Below are positions 48,215 to 58,821 of a DNA stretch of 64,000 nucleotides, piece after piece. Source of the stretch: Clusia tigrina (taxonomy: Eukaryota; Arthropoda; Insecta; Diptera; Clusiidae); contig OV050030.1 in assembly GCA_920105625.2 (NCBI GenBank), forward strand, positions 137,009,918 through 137,073,917, read 5' to 3'. The notes under the pieces are model-generated. The model saw only the letters and a list, made by a program, of their open reading frames with translations. It did no database searches and was not told the origin of the DNA. The position numbers and the translations under genes were made by a program. How positions within the stretch are numbered: position 1 is the first letter of the stretch; every line of letters starts with the position of its first letter.

Positions 48215-48679
48215 AATTTTATATCCAATTGGATATATAAAGTTAGTTGTGTGAAATGCTTCCAATTGATGCGGAAGCAGTTGCCCAACATTAAGTAATG
48301 TTAGGCTTCCAATACGCAATAGGTTGTTGAGTTCTGTGTGATGCATAACAGTGGCCACTTGACGATTTTCATCACGATCTACAAAGACACGCCTTTTAAC
48401 AATGAGAGAAACTAACACATTCTCTTTTTCCGTTCGAAGAGCATGTTGTTCACAATGCACAGTTTTATTCTTGTAAAAAACGCATTTTTCCTTCATAGCA
48501 CAAGGTAGATGAAAAATAGCGCCGCAACGGTTTTTAAAACATTTGACGGTGGCTCCGAACTGTTGACATGAACTGCAAGACTGATGCATTCCAACTTGCA
48601 TAGCTGTTGGCAAATTCATAAGGCCGCCACTTATTGTTTCATAGACACCATTTGACCAAAGTGCACAATTTAAATGTAC
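48215..48679 (-). CDS. trr: trr exon: rest of extended PHD finger and FYRN region
   Basis: A 155-codon exon in phase 0 at both ends. It begins 'VHLNCALWSNGVYET', completing the extended PHD finger started in the upstream exon, continues 'SCSSCQQFGATVKC', 'CGAIFHLPCAM' and 'CEQH', and then the FYRN domain ('RIGSLTLLNVGQLLPHQLEA', 'FIYPIGYKI'). The acceptor is TTTTTACAG at 48682 and the donor GTGAGT at 48214. The domain pair is diagnostic of KMT2C/D, in flies the H3K4 mono-methyltransferase trr of the COMPASS-like complex, acting at enhancers. The FYRC and SET exons are not in the adjoining sequence. Confidence 0.88.
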
Positions 48680-48730
48680 CTGTAAAAAGTAATAACTTTT
48701 AAATTATACACAATATATATCTTTACCTAC
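48680..48730 (-). other. 51-bp intron of trr
   Basis: Donor GTAGGTAAAG and acceptor TTTTTACAG with a short AT-rich interior, typical of small fly introns. Splicing joins TGG to GTA in phase 0. Confidence 0.85.
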
Positions 48731-49523
48731 CCATTTATTTACGTCCAAATTCAGCAACCGTGAAGGACCATCCGACAATCCATCGCCATGCTGACTACAA
48801 AAAATACATTGACGATTATCCTCTATCACCTGCATGGAACCGTTCCCAGGGACCTCTGTAAGCACGTCTCTTGCGGTTAATGCAATATCCATTTTACACA
48901 AAATATCTATTAAATCTTGTTCTGTTTGGCGTCTGTGAGGGGGAATTGGACAGAAACAATTAGCACTATAATATTTACAAAAATCAGTTTTTGACGAATT
49001 TGTAAAATTGGTAATTTTATTGAAAGGTGGCTGGATGTTATCGGTGTCGCAATTTCCTTGTAATTTAAGTATTGGTTCTTGATTTATAGAAACTGAACAA
49101 TGATTTCTGACGTTCTCCTTAAACTGTAAATAACATACTTTGCTGCAAAAGTAAGAATGTAGTGTAGACTTCTGTGTCGCAGCTGCTTTTGGGTTCGCTT
49201 TTGGAAATTGATCTACATATGAACGTATTCCTAGAACGTTGATAATGTCTCCACATTTCCGACATACCTTCTGCCTTCCATTGAGTATCTGTTGCAACTT
49301 TAAATGCTGAGAGTTTCTTTTGATAATTCTAAACTCTTCTGTACGCAAGCAACTCGGTTTATTTGCATTACAATTAGGCTTGGTAATAACATTATATGTG
49401 CAAGGTTGTGATATCTGTAGTAGGTTTGCCAAATCCCGCATCACGCCAAAAATGTTTCCAGATGTTAATGCGGACAGCGTAAGTATAACCGTTCGACTAT
49501 TCAAATGGTTCTCTTTTTTGTAG
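48731..49523 (-). CDS. trr: trr exon: region before and start of extended PHD finger
   Basis: A 793-base exon, one base plus 264 codons, entered through the acceptor TTTTTTATAG at 49524 in phase 2. It encodes a Cys-rich segment ('VCRKCGDIINVLGIRSYV', 'FCSKVCYLQFKENV') like that preceding the PHD finger of KMT2C/D proteins, then 'EQDLIDILCKMDIALTARDV', and ends with 'RQCIFCSQHGDGLSDGPSRL', the first half of the extended PHD finger. No stop or frameshift is seen. Open frames, good splice sites and preserved zinc ligands argue for a working gene rather than a relic. Confidence 0.88.
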
Positions 49524-50084
49524 CTATAAAAAATAAATATCAGTAGAAAAATAAGTTTGGAAGATTTATTGTATATGTATATGTCCATATATTAGTTATT
49601 AATCATAAAAGTTCATATGTAGGAAGTACATAAACGTATAAACTTATCATTAATTGCTTTTTTGACGCACTTGAACTTTTAAGGTTGAAAGTGTTACAAC
49701 ATTGTTGCTTTTTTGTATAGAAGTTAGAAACCCGTAATATTTAGAGATCAGCTTCGAATTTTGACGTTATTTTATACATATTTATTTTCCACAATATTAT
49801 TCCAAATATTAATATTTAAAAAATATCTATGTATCATACTCTAGGATTGTTTGTTTGTAACAGCATCAAAAGTAACAATTACTGAACTGCATCAAGTTAA
49901 AAAATTAGACATATATTTTTTTATTCCCATTTTATTTACCTGTTTATAATCTGTTTTACAACAATAAGTAACAATATGACTACATTATATATTCTGGCAA
50001 TTGCCAGAGTAAAATGTGTTTAGTTAAGAAAATTTATTATTTATAGCTACAAACTAATATACATACTCGTATATATAATAATGT
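49524..50084 (-). other. Intronic AT-rich DNA upstream of trr exon
   Basis: No exon, repeat or gene recognised. Presumed intron because the acceptor at 49524 requires an upstream donor. Confidence 0.5.
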
Positions 50085-50236
50085 AATGTTTATCGAGCTT
50101 TTCTTTTGTCTCTTTCGCCGTTTTCCCTTTCAAATAATAGTGTTTAATCACTGCACGAAATTCGCTTTTTTCCATTTTTCAAGAAACACAAAAGTTGCTT
50201 ACTTCAAACGACTACAACAAATAAACTAATGTCGAT
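50085..50236 (-). pseudogene. mariner 5' fragment
   Basis: The minus strand encodes the very N-terminus of a mariner transposase ('MEKSEFRAVIKHYYLKGKTA', 'KETKEKLDKHY') with some 5' leader. The bases correspond to 63425-63520 and supply the normal start that the mariner there has lost. It abuts the jockey fragment at 50237. Confidence 0.8.
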
Positions 50237-51240
50237 TTATAATGTCGATTTTATGCCAAAGTATTTTGCGATGGGTTCAATTTTAATTATTTCGATGATT
50301 AGATGATGTTGCTCAGATTTTTTGTTGGTATACACAACTTGAACAGATTTCTCTTTATTTATCTGTATACCCCATTTTTCAAACAAGACAACTGTGTTTT
50401 TGATAATTCTTTGCAACATATCTGTCGCGGTTTTTTCTTCGAGGTTTGACGCTGAGAGTATAGTACCATCCACAAACGTTACTATCATGGTTCGTAGTAT
50501 TGTGGGGGTTGGAATATCGGCAGTATAAATTAGATATAAAAGTGGTCCTAGTACACTACCTTGGGGCACTCCAGCTGTCATTTGTAATATATCTGAACAT
50601 TCATCGTCGCATGTTATGTAAAAATATGTTGCTTATAAATCTTGTTAATAGGTAATAATAGTTTTCGGGTTGTGTACTATTTATTTTATTTAAAAGTCCT
50701 TTGTGCCAAAATCTATCAAACGCTTTAGCAATGTCCAAAAATACTTTTTTTTATCCATGTCGTCAAAAATTTTATCAACATCATTAAATATATTTCTAAA
50801 ACATATTATTATAGTATCAGGTAGTTCTTTTAATATTTTGCCGTTAATTGGGTCGCTTCCAGGTGTCTTGCATTTTAATTGCAGTTATTGTCGTCATTTT
50901 TGTTTTGTTATTGCAGACATTTTGTATGTCGGTAAATTCGATATTTTGAGTGTCCATGTCGTTACAGAAAAATGTTGCGAAGTGTTTTGAGAGATTAGTA
51001 GCTTTCTGAATGTTCGTTATTGCCCATGTATTATTTTCTGATTTTATCCGCGATTTATTATATTATTTAATATTTATTATTATTGCACTGTTTAGTTTTT
51101 TAGTAGCCTTCCAAAAGGCATAATTTGTAGCGGCCCACGTCCTTAAATTGTTTAGATAATTATCTAGTTTGCAATCCTCAAAATGTTTTATAGTTGCATT
51201 CAGTTGTTTTGCCGCTATGTTTTGATTTGACAATTTGTTT
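50237..51240 (-). pseudogene. jockey-like LINE RT fragment
   Basis: From 51240 downward: 'NIAAKQLNATIKHFEDCKLD', 'TWAATNYAFWKATKKL', 'DIAKAFDRFWHKGLLNKI', then an open 114-codon piece 'TAGVPQGSVLGPLLYLIYTA' and 'VTFVDGTILSASN'. The catalytic box should read FADDT; here it is FVDGT, so one aspartate is lost. It ends at 'AKYFGI', truncated by the mariner piece. Confidence 0.82.
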
Positions 51241-51433
51241 GGAAATTATCATAAAAAAACACATTTTGGCCAGTGCCAAGAAGTGATACAACATAAGTTA
51301 TTTACATTAATTATAATAATACACTATAATTATATTATAACAATTTATGATCAATTATAATAAAAATTAGTTTATAATAACTATTTACATTTACATTTAT
51401 AATACTACTACTAATATGTGTAGGCTGGATTTC
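51241..51433 (-). other. Probable 3' UTR of jockey-like LINE
   Basis: AT-rich sequence between the C-terminus of one jockey fragment and the start of the next. A jockey 3' UTR is the likely content; no clear poly(A) was seen. Confidence 0.4.
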
Positions 51434-51798
51434 CTAGTTCATTAGGTCGTTTGGTCGAGTTCTCTTTAAACGGCGCATGGTGATTTCTTCTAGATGTAGC
51501 AACTCGTTTATTTCTTTGTTATTATGCCTATGCAGTGTATCGTAGTGTTTTGTGGATATCTTTTTTATCTCTTCGTTAATTCTTGTCATATTTAGTTTCC
51601 GATGTATGTCTTCATTTGTTGTGTACCAACCAGACCTTATGATCACTCTAAATATTCTAGATTGCGTCGTTTAAATTTTGCTATGTGTGACCGCTTTGCC
51701 GTCCCCCATACTTGGAGTGCGTACGTCCAAATTGGCTTTATAACACACTTGTATAACCGCAACTTGTTGTTAATTGTGAGTTTAGATTGCTTACCCAT
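51434..51798 (-). pseudogene. jockey-like LINE ORF2 C-terminus
   Basis: Reads 'QSKLTINNKLRLYKCVIKPI', 'YALQVWGTA', and after a shift 'SGWYTTNEDIHRKLNMTRIN' to the stop ('RRLKRTRPNDLMN'), the C-terminal end of a jockey-type ORF2. It is cut at 51798 by the LTR of the next element. Because its C-terminus lies upstream (minus sense) of the RT fragment 50237-51240, these are two different copies. Confidence 0.85.
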
Positions 51799-52318
51799 TG
51801 TTGTGAGCTAGAACCAAGTTACCTACGTGTAGTTGACTCACAGCATCGCCTCCTAATAGATGCCACACTCTGTGGGATTAGCATGTTTTAAAATTGTTTA
51901 ACAATAAGACATACTTTTAGGGTTTAAGTATTTTAAGCTAAAATGGTTTGTGAAATATTACTATGTGAACTTTTAGGGTATTACAGTTCCGCAGTCGAGT
52001 CGACGAGGGCAGCGTAATGCACCGTCGCCACTTTTGAAGTAGGTCGGTTGGCTTGACCAACTGACACCATTTAGCAGGTGTGGAACTGGAACACCAGAAA
52101 GGTCAGTTCACAGACTGAGATAAGTGTTAAGAAATAGTATATAAGATTTAGTATTGGTAAGAATAAACCTCTTGTGATTTTGACTTCTAAACGAAAAGTG
52201 TCTGTGAGTTTTATTTGATACAAAGTGGTTTAGGGTTTTAGGTACACGCGCGCCCAGGACGAGTTTCACGAAAAGGACGTCCCACGACGAGCAGCGAGGA
52301 CACAACCCCACTACAACA
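51799..52318 (+). repeat. 5' LTR of large gypsy element
   Basis: A 520-bp LTR from TGTTGTGAGC to CTACAACA. The first 330 bp or so align with 62081-62410 ('gttgactcacagca', 'ggcttgaccaactgacacca' against 'ggcttgagcaactgacacca'). The primer site TGGCGCAGCCGGTAGGA starts at 52322. It contains a TATATAAG box near 52138. Confidence 0.9.
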
Positions 52319-53511
52319 TTTTGGCGCAGCCGGTAGGATGGACCTACAGGAGGAATCCCAGGGCAAGGAACTCTGTAGCAGGGAAGAATCCTGCAACAAA
52401 AATCAAAGGACCAAGATGTCATCGGAAAAAATAATGGTGAATAGATTGTATATTAGCGTAATCTAAGTAGATACTTCTGCGACCCTGAAGGCGCCGTAGC
52501 GCTGGTCAAAGAAGTTGCAACATAAAGGCGCGTTTGCGCTGTAGCACGCAGCTTTGAATGGCAACCATAAACCGTCAGTATGATCGGACGGTCTATGTAT
52601 GTTCATCCTAGCTGTGAGGATTTTTTTTGTAGGGGATTTGAAATTGTTTGTCGTGATGGACATTTATATTGTTTATAAGGCCATGTAGTCTATATTGACA
52701 TTTAAATTGTTTTTGTATTGTTTAAATACTGATGTTCTAAAGTTATGTTGTTTGAAAACAAACATAGAACGTTTGATTTAAATAATTGGCATTTTGAGCT
52801 TAGGGTATTAGGAAGAAATATTTCAAGAAGTGTTTACAACACGTGTTGTGCATCAAGTTTATGTAGTTCCGAAACTACAATTTGCGTAGCAACGTTAAAG
52901 TAATTTTTCGCACGAAAAAACAAAGCAGCTAAGCATATCATTGTGCTGAAATGAAAATGCGTATGATTTTGCTGTACAATTTTTTCTTTGGGTATGAAGA
53001 TTTTTGGAAACAATTTTATGAAACCAAAAACATCTTCGGAATTAGGAGAAATATTTTAAATAATCTATAAGTACCAACGGTAGTTGCGTAATAAATTAAG
53101 TGTAATTTTTTATACTATTAATATAAGTATAACTTTTATGCTAGTGAAAGTATAATTTTTATACTAGAATAAGTATAATTTTGATATATAGTATATTTCC
53201 GCGGCATTACACTAAGGAAAAATGGAGACGAAATCGTGTTGAGTGAGAATTTGAGCAATCACAATTGTTTTTTTTTCTCTCTTTGATTATTAAAGAAAAC
53301 AAAAGTCGGAGCTGAACCTGGAAGCATGGAGCGACAACTGAAGGATATAACGTCGTTACTGAAGGACAGAAAGCGGTTGGGGATTAGGAAAAGAGGAGGA
53401 GAGCAAAAGCGGAGATTGTGGCAAGAGGTGTGACAATTGGAGGGCCAACAATGCAAGAGACGTGGAATGCTATAGGAATAATATGATTGTTATTCATAAT
53501 TTGCTAGTTTA
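52319..53511 (+). other. Leader of large gypsy element
   Basis: Non-coding leader between primer site and gag, unusually long. A degenerate repeat of 'aagtataa.tttttatacta' occurs about four times at 53098-53185. A purine-rich segment at 53293-53440 is unassigned. The I-like LINE insertion begins at 53512. Confidence 0.5.
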
Positions 53512-54695
53512 TTATTATTATTATTACACTTTATTCCAATAAATTAATTATTACAATAAATACAATTAATGAGTACTGGCTGCCAGGGCCTTCGACTCGA
53601 TCTTAATCTATTTTATTTTAAATTTTATTTTTGAAATTTATATAACTTAAAAAGGATTCTATTGATTTTAAACTATCTAGAGTCACATTTTTTAAAAAAT
53701 TACTACGGACTTCCGTTCCAAATATATTTCTTCTAATTGCACTGAAAGCTCTGCATTCGTTCAATAAATGAGTTATTGAAGCTCTGTGTCCGGTGCAATA
53801 ATCACAATTTGGCGCTGGTTCTCGACGTAGTAAGTGTTCGTGCGAAAATGAGGCATGTCCCAACCGAAGTCGAACAAAAATTTTTATTTGCTTTAAGGTG
53901 CATGATCCTGGATAGGTGGGTTTTATTCCCTCACGATTATACGATTTATAATTATGTGTGTACTTGTTCCACTCTTCCATTTTTTGTATATACAAGGATT
54001 TCTCAATTAATTTACGCATATCTGTATTTTCTCGTGTAGGGAAGTACAATAGGGGATGCTTTACTGCTGTGACAGCGGTTGAATCAGCGAATTCGTTGCC
54101 GTCAATCCCAACATGGCTGGGTACCCGCATGATTTTTAATTTATTAGCGCATTTTATGCATGCTTCTCTTATATCTGAAGCAAGGATGCCCTCATTGCTT
54201 ATATTACGAATCGCCTCTATGGAAGATTTGCTATCAGAACATATAAGAAATCTGCCTTTGTGCTAACGAGCATAGTCCGTGGCTATTTTTATTGCCAAAA
54301 TTTCGGCTGTGAAGATTGAACAATGTTGTTGAATAAGGCCAGTGGATATTACTATTCAGGTAGAGGATACTACCGCGAAGGTAGTGCATTCGGGTTGTTT
54401 TGAGCCATCAGTAAATAAAAGGGTCCAGTTCTTATTAGTGTATTTGCTTGTATGTTCTGCAAAAAGTTGTCGGTAGGCTTCAGGATTTGTGGTAGATTTA
54501 GAGTACGAAATCAGATCTAGGACAAATGATGAGTGTTTGAGATGCCACGGAGGGTCTCTTTTCTGCTTGATTAGCCGAGGATCTGTGTCAGGCATAAGAC
54601 ATTTAGCTACCTCAATACAGCGGCGGATTACGGATTTTATAGTATACCTTTTGGTGTGTTTGAAGGCACACTGGACGTTAGTTTAAGTATCTCAA
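53512..54695 (-). mobile_element. I-like LINE, RNase H and 3' end
   Basis: 5'-truncated LINE on the minus strand. RNase H pieces are 'WTLLFTDGSK', a broken middle with 'ICSDSKSSIEAI', and an open 170-codon piece 'VPSHVGIDGNEFADSTAV' followed by the C-terminal 'LRLGHASFSHEHLLRREP' and 'CDYCTGHRASITHLLNEC'. The stop is at 53618. The 3' UTR ends in (TAA)n at 53512-53527 (minus sense). Eight bases, ctagttta, flank it at 53504-53511 and 54696-54703 as a probable target duplication. Confidence 0.82.
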
Positions 54696-54806
54696 CTAGT
54701 TTAAAAATAAAAAAAAGAATTGTTTATTAATAAAATTTATATAAAAAGAAAGAAAACGAATTAGTAGCATTTATTGCGGCGTCATAGATAAGAATTTGTT
54801 CGGTCT

Positions 54807-55577
54807 ATGGAAACGCCAAGAGAAGCTATTAGATTGCTGGAAGCTCAAAAGTTGCAGAGCGAGGCAATTCATAAGAGAATCAGGAATTGTAGGAAGGATA
54901 GCAAGGCAAGGAAAAACAGCGCGTACTACCGTAAGCGCATAGCGGAGTTAGAAGCCTTGTTGAATACATTCAATAATAACAACGAGGAGTTGTTAAAGTT
55001 TAAGGACTGTTGTGGTGACAAGGAGTACTTTACCAAGGATTACCCGTTACACGTCAACGGGTTGACACGGGAATTCAGACTGGATCTAGAAGAGCTGGAA
55101 GCACAGGAAGATAGTCCTAGTTCGCAGGAGGACAAGGCTCAAGACAAGCTTAGGTCTTTACAAACTGAGGTAAAATTGTTCGCAGAAAAATTGTTTGAAC
55201 AATTGGAAGCGGCAACCAGCAAGAGTGAAGCCCAGGTACTCTGGAGATTAGCGAGAGACGGTGGAAACCTGTCAACTTTGGAAGCAGCAGACCAAGCATT
55301 AGCGACTATTCAGAGTCGAACAGAGGAGAAATTTTTCCAAGTCTTCAAGGATACTGCAGAATTGAAGATAAATACGGAATTTCTCGAAAATAAAACTAGA
55401 GTACTTTCTAGGCAACTCCGGGAAACTGAGGAAGCCGCATCGCATCTGGAGAAGGAAAATTTGGAGCTCAAGAGAATCGGGGCAACTACTAAGCCAGCAA
55501 GAGTGAGATCGGCTTCAACCTCTCAAATACAAACGCAGACAGCAGACGGAAGGGATAGGTCGTGTGGTAAAGCCTAG
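54807..55577 (+). CDS. gag: gag N-terminal part, large gypsy element
   Basis: 256 codons, mostly coiled coil: 'EAIRLLEAQKLQSEAIHKRI', 'YYRKRIAELEALLNTFNNNN' and 'LRETEEAASHLEKENLELK'. This resembles the N-terminal half of gag in gypsy elements of the mdg1/412 kind; family placement is by general resemblance. It overlaps the next frame from 55507 and is joined to it by a shift of one base, either a programmed frameshift or a mutation. No in-frame stop is present. Confidence 0.75.
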   Translation: METPREAIRLLEAQKLQSEAIHKRIRNCRKDSKARKNSAYYRKRIAELEALLNTFNNNNEELLKFKDCCGDKEYFTKDYPLHVNGLTREFRLDLEELEAQEDSPSSQEDKAQDKLRSLQTEVKLFAEKLFEQLEAATSKSEAQVLWRLARDGGNLSTLEAADQALATIQSRTEEKFFQVFKDTAELKINTEFLENKTRVLSRQLRETEEAASHLEKENLELKRIGATTKPARVRSASTSQIQTQTADGRDRSCGKA

Positions 55578-57051
55578 ATTAGTATTGAGTGAAGAGAGTG
55601 AAGCGGCGTTTTTATTTGACGCATCGGAAATCGGTGTCGAGCCATTTTCTCCAGGAAGTTCAATAGATAATAAAAATCAGGGTTATCCGCCAAAGGATCC
55701 AGAAGCAGTAACGGCACAGGAAAGTCCCAATACAGTGGACAATATTTCGCCTGTAGGAGCAAACGGTCGAAGACTAATAAGTTTGAGTCCGTCACTGGTT
55801 AAGTACCTCTCAGATTCGGGAGAAGAAAATCTGGAAACCCCCACAGAGGTTCACGCTAATTTTTTATCAGAACTTAAGCAAGCACGTAGGAGTAAAATGG
55901 GCATTCTGGAAGTAGCTCATGCGGTGGAGAAGCTGGTGCCCATGTTCTCAGGGGCCGAGTTGTATGATCTGAGAACTGAGATACGGCGCTTCAAAGAAGG
56001 TTGTGAGTTAGCGCAACAGAGTCTTCCGGAAGCAGAAGGGGAACATTTAATAAAGTGTATTAGGCAAAGAACCACAGGAGATGCGTTTGATTTACTAGCG
56101 CATAGCTCAGTAAGCACCCTGCCGGAGTTATACGCAATTTTAGATCGGACATATTTGAAACAAAATTCATACGACTGTCTTGTACGGGAAATACAGGAAT
56201 CAACTCAGATACCAGGGGAGGAATTGAGAGCCTGGGGACGAAGGCTCCAGTCTCTGGGGAACGCTGCTGAGACAGAAGCCAACAGGCAGTTTCCAGGAAA
56301 TGTTGCAGCATACAAGGCTCAAGTAGAACGAGCTATGATTTCTGTGTTTAAGGCAGGTCTGATAAATAGGGACTTGGCTAATTATACTCTTAATCTCACG
56401 CAGAGGAGTATGGCAGAGCTAGTGGAAGCAGTCTCTTTAGCTGAAGCAGCAATACAACAACGAACGACAACAAGTGGAATCTGCTGGACTGATGCGCCTG
56501 CAGAAGTAGGACCAGAACAGCAGCGGAATCCAAGTAGAGTCGGCAGATTGATGGGCCAAGTTCCGCAACAAAGAGACCAAGGATTCTTAGCCGAGAGATT
56601 CCAGCCGAGGAAACCCATTTGCTCATTCTGCCATAAGCCAGGTCATACAAGGGATGAATGCATTACACGCAAAAATACACCCTATTGTTTGGAGTGCCAA
56701 ACATATGGTCATGAGGCAAGTAGACAGTGCCAAGTAGACACTGAATGGAATCAGAGTAGAAGGCAGCCAGCGACGAGGCGCCCGGATCCACCCTTAAGGG
56801 ACAGCAGGGGTAGTAGTCCACGAGTTAATTCAACGGAAGGAATTAACCAAGGAAGGAATCCTTTCAACACTGGGAGTGGTCAGCAGCGACCAAATTGGAA
56901 TTCTAGAAGTGAACCAAGGATAGGCAACACCCAACAGGGGTTGAAATGCTTCTCATGTGGACGGATGCGACATCGGGCAGCGGAATGCAGGGATAGACAA
57001 TTCCAACAAAGGAACCAGGGAAACTTCCAGCGGCCTAGTCGAGGCCAGTAG
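55507..57051 (+). CDS. gag: gag capsid and nucleocapsid part, large gypsy element
   Basis: Open from 55507, with most of the product after 55564. It contains a capsid-like region ('LYDLRTEIRRFKEGCELAQQ', 'TYLKQNSYDCLVREIQES') and three Cys/His knuckles: 'CSFCHKPGHTRDEC', 'CLECQTYGHEASRQC' and 'CFSCGRMRHRAAEC'. The glutamine/arginine-rich tail is typical of nucleocapsid. Gag packages the element RNA. The frame is intact through its stop at 57051. Confidence 0.85.
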   Translation, partial: DRLQPLKYKRRQQTEGIGRVVKPRLVLSEESEAAFLFDASEIGVEPFSPGSSIDNKNQGYPPKDPEAVTAQESPNTVDNISPVGANGRRLISLSPSLVKYLSDSGEENLETPTEVHANFLSELKQARRSKMGILEVAHAVEKLVPMFSGAELYDLRTEIRRFKEGCELAQQSLPEAEGEHLIKCIRQRTTGDAFDLLAHSSVSTLPELYAILDRTYLKQNSYDCLVREIQESTQIPGEELRAWGRRLQSLGNAAETEANRQFPGNVAAYKAQVERAMISVFKAGLINRDLANYTLNLTQRSMAELVEAVSLAEAAIQQRTTTSGICWTDAPAEVGPEQQRNPSRVGRLMGQVPQQRDQGFLAERFQPRKPICSFCHKPGHTRDECITRKNTPYCLECQTYGHEASRQCQVDTEWNQSRRQPATRRPDPPLRDSRGSSPRVNSTEGINQGRNPFNTGSGQQRPNWNSRSEPRIGNTQQGLKCFSCGRMRHRAAECRDRQFQQRNQGNFQRPSRGQ

Positions 57052-57181
57052 ACTGGAAAGCCAAAAGAAAGGAAGTAACAGTTAGGCCGGATGTACGTGT
57101 GACTGGTAATTTGGAATTACAGTCCAGGAAAAGGAGGAGCAAGAGGCTCTGCAATACCACGTACCGAGTAGCGTAAGAACA

Positions 57182-58144
57182 ATGGTTCAATATACGGAGG
57201 AGCGAGAGTCTCTCCGGGGAAAATTTTTTGATTGCGTATTGATTTGGGTAACGGTGATGATTCTAATACTTAGATTAAGTTTCAATAAGGTTAGAGTGTA
57301 TAGGCCAATCGCCGCGTACGTGGTACGAGGATGTATAGTTAAGAAATTCACGGTAGTTTTGAGGGAGTATAGGATTGTAAGGGATAACTACGGTGCATGG
57401 AGGAGAAAATTGGAAGAGTTAGGGAGTAGATCCGCGTCCATGTTGAGAACGAAAGGACGTTGTTTCGTTATGAGCAGGATAGGTGATGCCTTCATCGAGA
57501 TACCCTGCAAGGAATCAGCTAGTGGAAAGCTAGTGTTTTTAGTAGATAAAGGGGCGGATACCAGTCTTGTAAAATCTAGTGTTTTACAGAAAGGACTAGT
57601 TGTTAACCCAAAGGATGTAAGAACGCTTAATGGAGCGTTTGGAGGATGCATCAGGACACTGGGGTCACTTAGAATAGGGCACAGTGAAGTCAAGGGAATG
57701 AGTTTTAGAGTGCACGCAGTGGAATTGGATAGGGAAGGTATCCCAGCCGATGGGATAATTGGCCGCGATAATCTCTGGGGCCGCACTATACTGGATGCGC
57801 TAGACAAGCAGTTATTATTTTACGATGATAATAGGAATAGGATCCTTACTCTCCCATTAAAGTCATGGCTGGAAGGAACCGTGAATAGGGTTAAAAATTG
57901 TATGGAGGTAGTGAACGCAAGGTCAACTAAAGTAGTTACTATGCGTGTAAACACGAAACTGAGGACTCTTGTTTTGCACAAGCAACAGTTAGCGGACGGC
58001 GTATATATGGGAGAAACCATAACGCACGTTGACAAGGGTAAGGTGTACGCTTCCGTACTCAACGCCTCGGAAAAGGACTACCTGATGGATGAGGATTTTA
58101 GGCCCAAGTTCACTAGTTACGATAATTTTAAGGAACCGAATTAG
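57182..58144 (+). CDS. Protease region, large gypsy element (active site altered)
   Basis: A 320-codon frame. After about 100 residues of linker comes the aspartic protease: 'FLVDKGADTSLVKSS', where the family active site is DTG or DSG; Thr is Lys here, which should abolish activity. 'IPADGIIGRDNLWG' matches the second conserved protease block. The C-terminal part resembles the linker before RT. It is separated from gag and from RT by stops. Confidence 0.85.
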   Translation: MVQYTEERESLRGKFFDCVLIWVTVMILILRLSFNKVRVYRPIAAYVVRGCIVKKFTVVLREYRIVRDNYGAWRRKLEELGSRSASMLRTKGRCFVMSRIGDAFIEIPCKESASGKLVFLVDKGADTSLVKSSVLQKGLVVNPKDVRTLNGAFGGCIRTLGSLRIGHSEVKGMSFRVHAVELDREGIPADGIIGRDNLWGRTILDALDKQLLFYDDNRNRILTLPLKSWLEGTVNRVKNCMEVVNARSTKVVTMRVNTKLRTLVLHKQQLADGVYMGETITHVDKGKVYASVLNASEKDYLMDEDFRPKFTSYDNFKEPN

Positions 58145-58186
58145 AGATCGGTAAATCAGATTAAACAAGTTGATATAAGAAAAAGA

Positions 58187-58820
58187 ATGGAGAGAGTTCT
58201 AGAATCACTGAAGTTAGACCCAAGCGTAAATTCAGAAGAGAAGGCATCAATAGAAGCCATTTGTACGTCACTCCATGATATATTTTTGCTGGAAGGAGAC
58301 CCGTTGACATATACACCAGAGGTAGAGCATGAAATACCTACTAGAGTGGATCAACCACCGATTAACCAGAAACAATACAGATTGCCACAAGCTCACAAAG
58401 ATGAGGTAAATAGGCAAGTGGAAGGAATCTTAAAAGATAACATAATTTCACCGAGTATCTCGCCTTGGAATTCACCAATAATTTTGGTACCAAAGATGGG
58501 AGGTGCTCACGGTCAGAAGAAGTGGAGAATGGTCGTCGATTTTAGCAAATTGAACGACGCCACTATCAAGCAGGTGTTCCCGATACCAAGGATAGAAGAG
58601 ATTCTGGATTAATTGGGGCATAGTAGATATTTTTCTACACTTGATTTAGAGAGTGGCTACCACCAAGTTCTGGTCGATACCTAGGATAAGCAGAAAATCG
58701 CGTTCAGCACCGGTTTAGGGCATTATGAGTTTAATAGAATGCCGTTTGGATTAACAGGAGCACCGGCTACCTTCCAACGGCTGATGAACCGCAAGGTTCT
58801 CCAGAAATTACTTGGTGCAA
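58187..58820 (+). pseudogene. Reverse transcriptase, large gypsy element (catalytic box deleted)
   Basis: RT boxes 'SPWNSPIILVPKMGG', 'WRMVVDFSKLNDATIKQ', 'STLDLESGYHQVLVD' and '[18 protein letters not shown]' are present, broken by a TAA near 58610 and a TAG near 58682. At about 58797-58820 the sequence jumps from 'LMN' to the later '[13 protein letters not shown]', with a short duplicated stretch (gttctccagaaatta and gtgctccagaaatta). This removes the YxDD box, so the RT is dead. Confidence 0.9.
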
Positions 58821-58821
58821 G

